A DNA stretch of 64,000 nt from Polycladomyces abyssicola (GTDB taxonomy: Bacteria; Bacillota; Bacilli; Thermoactinomycetales; JIR-001): NCBI RefSeq assembly GCF_018326425.1, contig NZ_AP024601.1, positions 732,001-796,000 on the forward strand. The letters run 5' to 3'. Position numbers and translations under genes: made by a program. Below are positions 59,721 to 64,000 of this stretch, piece by piece (within the stretch, counting starts at the first letter, position 1; the number at the start of each line of letters is the position of its first letter). Below the pieces are notes generated by a model, which was given only the letters and a program-made list of their open reading frames with translations, was not told the DNA's origin and ran no database searches.

Positions 59721-61424
59721 ATGCAACGGTTGCAATCCATATTGAAACGAATCGACGGCAGAGGATACAAGGCCTACAAAGAGATTCAGGGAGAGTACCG
59801 ATTCCCGACGTTTACGCTGTTCATCGATTATGTCCAGGGAGATCCGTTTGCCTCTCCCTCGCGTATTCGGGTGCGGATGCCGATGGATGTGGCGCGTTAT
59901 CCGCACGAATGGTTCGCAGAACCACATCGGCGGATCGGATTGGAAGACTGGCTGACGAGGGAGTGGGCCAAGAACATCGGAAAATTTGCTTTCCGTGTCG
60001 GCGGAACAGGCAAAAGCGGGCTGATCGCCATCGACCGTCCCGGACAGGAAATTTTGCCGCGCACTTCTGTCGTGGTAAACGAACAATTCGTGGAAGTGCG
60101 GCTCAGTGTGGGTCTGCCGGCACGCGGGCGAACCGTTTTGGGGCAGAAGGCGGCCCAGATGTTGTGTGAAGACTTGCCGAAACTGGTTCAACGCGCTCTC
60201 CCCGTATCTTCGTTGGATCGCAGTCGAATCGAGGAACGGATGCAATTGGTGGATAACCAACTCGCCATCCGCCGCTATTTGCAGGAGCGGGGATGGATTT
60301 CCTTCGTTGCCAATGGCGCCATTCTGCCAAGGGAAAGCGGCGTAAGCGACCGGCCGTTGACCACCGGAAAAGTGATCCCGTTCCAATCGCCGTCATCGTT
60401 GGAGGTAGCCGTGGAAGTGCCGCACGGACCGGCGATTCGCGGCATGGTCATTCGAGACGGGATCACCCTGATCGTCGGTGGCGGATACCATGGCAAGAGC
60501 ACGTTGTTGAAAGCGTTGGAGCGCGGCGTGTACGATCACATCGAAGGAGACGGACGGGAATACGTCATCACCGATCGGAATGCGGTCAAAGTGCGTGCGG
60601 AAGATGGTCGGCGCGTGGAAAAGGTGAACATTTCTCCGTTTATCACCCATCTGCCGTTCGGCCGCGATACGGTTCGCTTTTCCACGGATGATGCCAGTGG
60701 AAGTACCTCGCAGGCGACCAACATCATGGAGAGCTTGGAGATCGGCACATCATGCCTGTTGATCGATGAGGACACCAGTGCCACCAACTTCATGATCCGT
60801 GACGGAAGGATGCAGGCGCTGGTGGCGAAAGGCAAGGAGCCGATCACGCCTTTCTTGGACAAGGTGCGCCAGTTGTATGAGGAGAAAGGTGTCTCCAGTG
60901 TGTTGGTGTTGGGGGGATCCGGTGACTATTTCGATGTGGCTGATACGGTGATCATGATGGACGAATACCAGCCGCGCGACGTAACCCGGGAGGCAAAGCA
61001 AATCGCCCAATCGAGAGCCAATGATCGAAAAAAGGAAGGCGGAGACTCCTTCGGAGAAGTAACCCCTCGCGTGCCGCTGCGCGACAGTTTCAACCCCAAG
61101 CGTGGCAAAAAAGAAAAGGTGGATGCCAAAGGGTTGCACACGATCGTGTTCGGCGAGACTTCCATCGATTTGTCGGCCCTGGAGCAATTAGTGGACCCCA
61201 GCCAGACCCGGGCTGTGGCGGAAATGATCCGGTATCTTGGTCGCCGGGTGAACGGACGGCAAACATTGGCACAGGCCATCGAACAATTGTATGATGAGAT
61301 CGAACAAAAGGGATTGGATATCATTTCGCCCTATGCCGGTCAACATCCGGGTGACTTGGCGTTACCGCGCAAACAGGAATTGGCCGGGGCAATCAACCGC
61401 ATGCGTACTTTGCGTGTCCAGTGA
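59721..61424 (+). CDS. predicted ATPase of the ABC class
   Basis: 567 aa, full length for the PF09818-type family. Walker A IVGGGYHGKSTLLKALERG near residue 255; Walker B-like TSCLLIDEDTSATNFMIRD; ABC-signature-like region DDASGSTSQATNIMESLEIG; a further VLVLGGSGDYFDVADTVIMM. The N- and C-terminal extensions are characteristic. Soluble, with no membrane partner nearby; cellular role unknown. GCAGGAGGGATT precedes the ATG. rnhA follows 15 bp downstream in the same direction. Confidence 0.9.
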   Translation: MQRLQSILKRIDGRGYKAYKEIQGEYRFPTFTLFIDYVQGDPFASPSRIRVRMPMDVARYPHEWFAEPHRRIGLEDWLTREWAKNIGKFAFRVGGTGKSGLIAIDRPGQEILPRTSVVVNEQFVEVRLSVGLPARGRTVLGQKAAQMLCEDLPKLVQRALPVSSLDRSRIEERMQLVDNQLAIRRYLQERGWISFVANGAILPRESGVSDRPLTTGKVIPFQSPSSLEVAVEVPHGPAIRGMVIRDGITLIVGGGYHGKSTLLKALERGVYDHIEGDGREYVITDRNAVKVRAEDGRRVEKVNISPFITHLPFGRDTVRFSTDDASGSTSQATNIMESLEIGTSCLLIDEDTSATNFMIRDGRMQALVAKGKEPITPFLDKVRQLYEEKGVSSVLVLGGSGDYFDVADTVIMMDEYQPRDVTREAKQIAQSRANDRKKEGGDSFGEVTPRVPLRDSFNPKRGKKEKVDAKGLHTIVFGETSIDLSALEQLVDPSQTRAVAEMIRYLGRRVNGRQTLAQAIEQLYDEIEQKGLDIISPYAGQHPGDLALPRKQELAGAINRMRTLRVQ

Positions 61425-61439
61425 CGGAGGAGGAAAACA

Positions 61440-61874
61440 GTGAAAGAAGTCGTGATTTACACGGACGGCGCGTGTTCCCACAATCCCGGTCCCGGGGGGT
61501 GGGCAGCGGTACTCATGTATGGCTCTCGTCGCAAGGAAATTTCGGGAGGGGAAAAAAACACGACCAACAATCGGATGGAATTGACGGCTGCAATCGAAGC
61601 GCTCCGTCGATTGAAGGAACCGTGTCGGGTAAAGCTGTATACGGACAGTGCGTATATGGTGAACTGTTTTCAACAGCGTTGGTATGAGAAATGGGAACGA
61701 AACGGGTGGATCAACAGCAAAAAAGAACCGGTAGAAAACAAAGATTTGTGGCAACGGTTGCTGGCGCTTACCCGGCATCATCAGGTGGAATTTCTCAAAG
61801 TGAAGGGACACAGCGACAACGAATGGAACAATCGCTGTGACGAATTGGCGCGCGCTGCGGTGCCGAGGGATTGA
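61440..61874 (+). CDS. rnhA: ribonuclease HI
   Basis: 144 aa, standard RNase HI length. Catalytic acidic residues appear in YTDGACSHNPGPGGW (Asp), NRMELTAAIEAL (Glu), LYTDSAYM (Asp) and SDNEWNNRCDELARAA (Asp), with KVKGHSDN carrying the active-site His. It removes RNA from RNA:DNA hybrids. GTG start behind GAGGAGGAA. It sits 15 bp after the ABC-class ATPase gene, probably in one transcript. Confidence 0.95.
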   Translation: MKEVVIYTDGACSHNPGPGGWAAVLMYGSRRKEISGGEKNTTNNRMELTAAIEALRRLKEPCRVKLYTDSAYMVNCFQQRWYEKWERNGWINSKKEPVENKDLWQRLLALTRHHQVEFLKVKGHSDNEWNNRCDELARAAVPRD

Positions 61875-62020
61875 AGTCTGAGCATTAACCAACCATTCCC
61901 ATTTCATGATCCGGTTGCACATGTTATGATGGCCTCCTGGGCAGATCCTGGGCTGATATGAGCGAAGTCGTCTTCCAGCCAAGCGAACAGTCGCATTCGG
62001 AAAAAAAGGAGGTGAGCGCG

Positions 62021-63160
62021 ATGACACCGGAGGAACTGAAGGAAAAGCTGATCGCCAGAGCGAAAGAACTGCACATCGACAAAATCGGCTTTGCTTCAGC
62101 CGATCCGTTTACGGAGCTGAGGGAGCGATTGATCCGGCACCGGGAGTTGGGCTATGAGTCCGGATTTGAAGAACCCGACATCGATAAACGCACCCACCCG
62201 GATCGAATTGTTCCCGAAGCCAAGACGATTATCGCCATCGCGCTCGCTTATCCGTCCAAGATGAACAACCCACCCCAATCCAAACCGGGCGCGTATCGCG
62301 GTATTTTTGCGCGGGCTTCCTGGGGAAGGGATTATCACGATGTGTTGCGGGAGAAATTGCGCCTACTGGAAGCGTCACTGTTGGAATGGGTGCCTCATGC
62401 GACGACCGAAATCATGGTGGACACCGGTGCATTGTCCGACCGTGCCGTCGCGGAACGGGCAGGAATCGGGTGGAGCGGCAAAAACACCGCAATCATCACA
62501 CCGGAGTTCGGGTCCTGGGTCTATCTGGGCGAAATGGTGACGGATGTTTACCTTCCACCCGATCAACCCATCACCGAGCAATGCGGAGAGTGTACCGCCT
62601 GTCTCGACGCGTGTCCGACAGGAGCATTGGTCCAGCCAGGTCAGCTCAACTCCCAGGCATGCTTGGCCTACTTGACGCAAACGAAGGGAATGTTGGAGGA
62701 AGCGTACCGCGAAAAGCTGGGCAACCGTCTGTACGGATGTGACACCTGTCAAGTGGTTTGTCCCCACAATCGTAAGCGGAATTTCACTCATCACGAGGCA
62801 TTTACGCCTGATCCCGAACAGGTGAAGCCATTGTTGAAACCTTTGCTTACGCTCAGTAATCGGGAGTTTCGCGAGCGGTTCGGTGACATGGCGGGTTCGT
62901 GGCGGGGTAAAAAGCCGATTCAGCGCAACGCGATTATCGCGTTGGCCCATTTTCGCGATCGGACGGCGGTACCGCTTTTAAGTCGTTTGCTGAAAGAAGA
63001 TCCGCGACCCGTGATCCGCGCCACGGCAGCGTGGGCACTTGGTAAAATAGGCGGGGACGAGGCGAAAAACGCGTTAATGCAAGCGGAACGGGAGGAAACA
63101 GAAGCAGAAGTGCGCAAAGAAGTCGAAAATGCGATTTCATTGCTCACAGCTGGCAAATAA
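62021..63160 (+). CDS. queG: epoxyqueuosine reductase
   Basis: 379 aa cobalamin- and two-[4Fe-4S]-dependent enzyme for the last step of queuosine synthesis in tRNA. IDKIGFASADPFTELRERL at the N-terminus, GRDYHDVLREKL, VDTGALSDRAVAERAG and GWSGKNTAII are family landmarks. Cluster ligands sit in CGECTACLDACPTGAL and YGCDTCQVVCPHN. The C-terminus adds a HEAT-like repeat (PRPVIRATAAWALGKIGG). ATG62021 follows AAAAAGGAGGTG; the 5' extension to 61958 is not needed. Confidence 0.95.
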   Translation: MTPEELKEKLIARAKELHIDKIGFASADPFTELRERLIRHRELGYESGFEEPDIDKRTHPDRIVPEAKTIIAIALAYPSKMNNPPQSKPGAYRGIFARASWGRDYHDVLREKLRLLEASLLEWVPHATTEIMVDTGALSDRAVAERAGIGWSGKNTAIITPEFGSWVYLGEMVTDVYLPPDQPITEQCGECTACLDACPTGALVQPGQLNSQACLAYLTQTKGMLEEAYREKLGNRLYGCDTCQVVCPHNRKRNFTHHEAFTPDPEQVKPLLKPLLTLSNREFRERFGDMAGSWRGKKPIQRNAIIALAHFRDRTAVPLLSRLLKEDPRPVIRATAAWALGKIGGDEAKNALMQAEREETEAEVRKEVENAISLLTAGK

Positions 63161-63228
63161 AACATTCGCACACCGATCGTGGAAAGTGTAAAATAAAGGG
63201 AAGAGAAGGATATGGGGAGGGCTCACTG

Positions 63229-63771
63229 ATGATCCCGGGATCGCGCACGGTTGTATGGAGTCAGATGGACAGCCCGGTCGGTCCATTGACCTTGGCCATG
63301 ACAGCCAAAGGTGTTTGTGCCATTGAATTTGGCAAAAGCGATCAAACATTGGTCGGCATCAAAGTATGGGCAGAACAATGGGGCCGTTCAGTGAAAATAG
63401 AGCGAAACGATCGGACTTGTGTTCCGGTGGTGGAGCAGTTGAAAGAGTATTTCGAGGGGAAAAGACAACAGTTTGATGTACCCGTAGAATTGTTCGGTAC
63501 CCCTTTTCAAAAGGCGGTATGGCGTCAGTTGCAGGCGATCCCTTATGGACAAGTGCGTTCTTACAAGGAAATCGCGAAAGCGATCGGTGCACCCAAAGCC
63601 GTCCGCGCGGTGGGAGGGGCCAATAACAAAAATCCCGTCCCCATCATTGTGCCCTGCCATCGTGTGATCGGTTCCAACGGCTCCCTTGTCGGATACGGCG
63701 GCGGATTGCATATCAAAGAAAAGCTTTTGGCATTGGAAGGCTACCTACCCCGGAAAAACGTTTCCCATTGA
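63229..63771 (+). CDS. ogt: methylated-DNA-[protein]-cysteine S-methyltransferase
   Basis: 180 aa O6-alkylguanine repair protein. Acceptor Cys in IIVPCHRVIGSNGSLVGYG. The DNA-binding HTH with arginine finger reads YKEIAKAIGAPKAVRAVGGA. The N-terminal domain begins WSQMDSPVGPLTLAMTAKGV. It removes methyl groups from O6-methylguanine in a single-turnover reaction. GGGGAGGG lies 6 nt before the ATG. It follows queG in the same direction with 68 bp between; a terminator comes after. Confidence 0.95.
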   Translation: MIPGSRTVVWSQMDSPVGPLTLAMTAKGVCAIEFGKSDQTLVGIKVWAEQWGRSVKIERNDRTCVPVVEQLKEYFEGKRQQFDVPVELFGTPFQKAVWRQLQAIPYGQVRSYKEIAKAIGAPKAVRAVGGANNKNPVPIIVPCHRVIGSNGSLVGYGGGLHIKEKLLALEGYLPRKNVSH

Positions 63772-63785
63772 TGAGTATTCACCTG

Positions 63786-63802
63786 GCCGAGATTTCTCGG
63801 TC
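63786..63802 (+). terminator. terminator after ogt
   Basis: CCGAGA TT TCTCGG followed by TCTTTTTTTG. Confidence 0.75.
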
Positions 63803-63882
63803 TTTTTTTGTCTGTTCGTCTGCACATACTGCTTGACCCGCTGACATAAAGATGAGGAAAAAAGTAAAGGAGTCGGGTCGTG

Positions 63883-64000
63883 ATGGAAAGACGACCATGG
63901 CATCAACCGATCGCGATATGGTTTCAAATTCAAAACCGTTTATGGGTGGAAGGGGAGCCGGACGATCTATACGAACCGTTATTGAAGGATGGAAATGAAG
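63883..64000 (+). CDS. unidentified gene, 3' truncated by window end
   Basis: An open frame of 39 codons runs off the window: MERRPWHQPIAIWFQIQNRL then WVEGEPDDLYEPLLKDGN. AAAGGAG with 8-11 nt spacing precedes either GTG63880 or ATG63883. Soluble so far, Trp-rich; I cannot name it from this fragment. Confidence 0.6.
   Translation, partial: MERRPWHQPIAIWFQIQNRLWVEGEPDDLYEPLLKDGNE

Overview
The window looks like a chromosomal segment of a spore-forming, low-to-mid GC Bacillota (Bacillales). The grounds are a small acid-soluble spore protein of the SspH family, strong AGGAGG-type ribosome binding sites, frequent GTG/TTG starts, PAS-type sporulation-like histidine kinase architecture, and intrinsic terminators with U-runs. 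A Thermoactinomycetaceae-like host is my best guess, but it rests on general resemblance and cannot be proven here.

Layout. 1-4 kb: end of an MHS-type MFS transporter, small hypotheticals, a DoxX-like membrane protein, an exported protein of unknown function and a gamma-glutamylcyclotransferase-like protein. 4.0-5.5 kb: an XRE-HTH/TPR regulator (RNPP type) with a tiny overlapping secreted-peptide ORF, a likely quorum-sensing cassette. 5.8-8.6 kb: kynurenine operon kynU-kynB-kynA. 8.65-14.2 kb: accessory DNA holding a structured IS200/IS605-like relic, a Bcr/CflA exporter, an NRAMP transporter with a YcsI-type hydro-lyase, and gene debris. 14.2-26.3 kb: a thioredoxin-fold YyaL-like protein, GH25 lysozyme, a Fur-box-controlled multicopper oxidase, purine permease, two MFS transporters, a sensor kinase, sspH and small ORFs. 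26.4-36.7 kb: a phenylacetate catabolic cluster (TetR regulator, paaABCD, paaK, EthD, two 3-hydroxyacyl-CoA dehydrogenases, thiolase, aldehyde dehydrogenase, hotdog thioesterase). 36.8-39.6 kb: a lipoprotein, a NUDIX protein and CorA, then tRNA-Leu and tRNA-Pro.

40.1-51.8 kb: an integrative island of about 11.6 kb inserted in tRNA-Pro. It is bounded by a perfect 85-bp direct repeat that copies the 3' half of the tRNA and its terminator. It carries a decayed tyrosine integrase, three SAM-dependent methyltransferases, a PCYCGC protein interrupted by an in-frame stop, a Met/His-rich multicopper oxidase divergent from a two-component system, a DUF1259 protein, and a CsoR-family repressor with a palindromic operator followed by a MATE exporter. 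The cargo suggests copper or other metal stress handling.

51.9-64 kb: ordinary chromosome again, with an oligopeptide-binding lipoprotein, Hsp20, an FMN-dependent glutamate-synthase-like oxidoreductase, PfkB sugar kinase, HAD phosphatase, B3/4-domain protein, an ABC-class ATPase, RNase HI, QueG, Ogt and a truncated final gene. Dispersed stem-loop repeats of two families sit in several intergenic regions.
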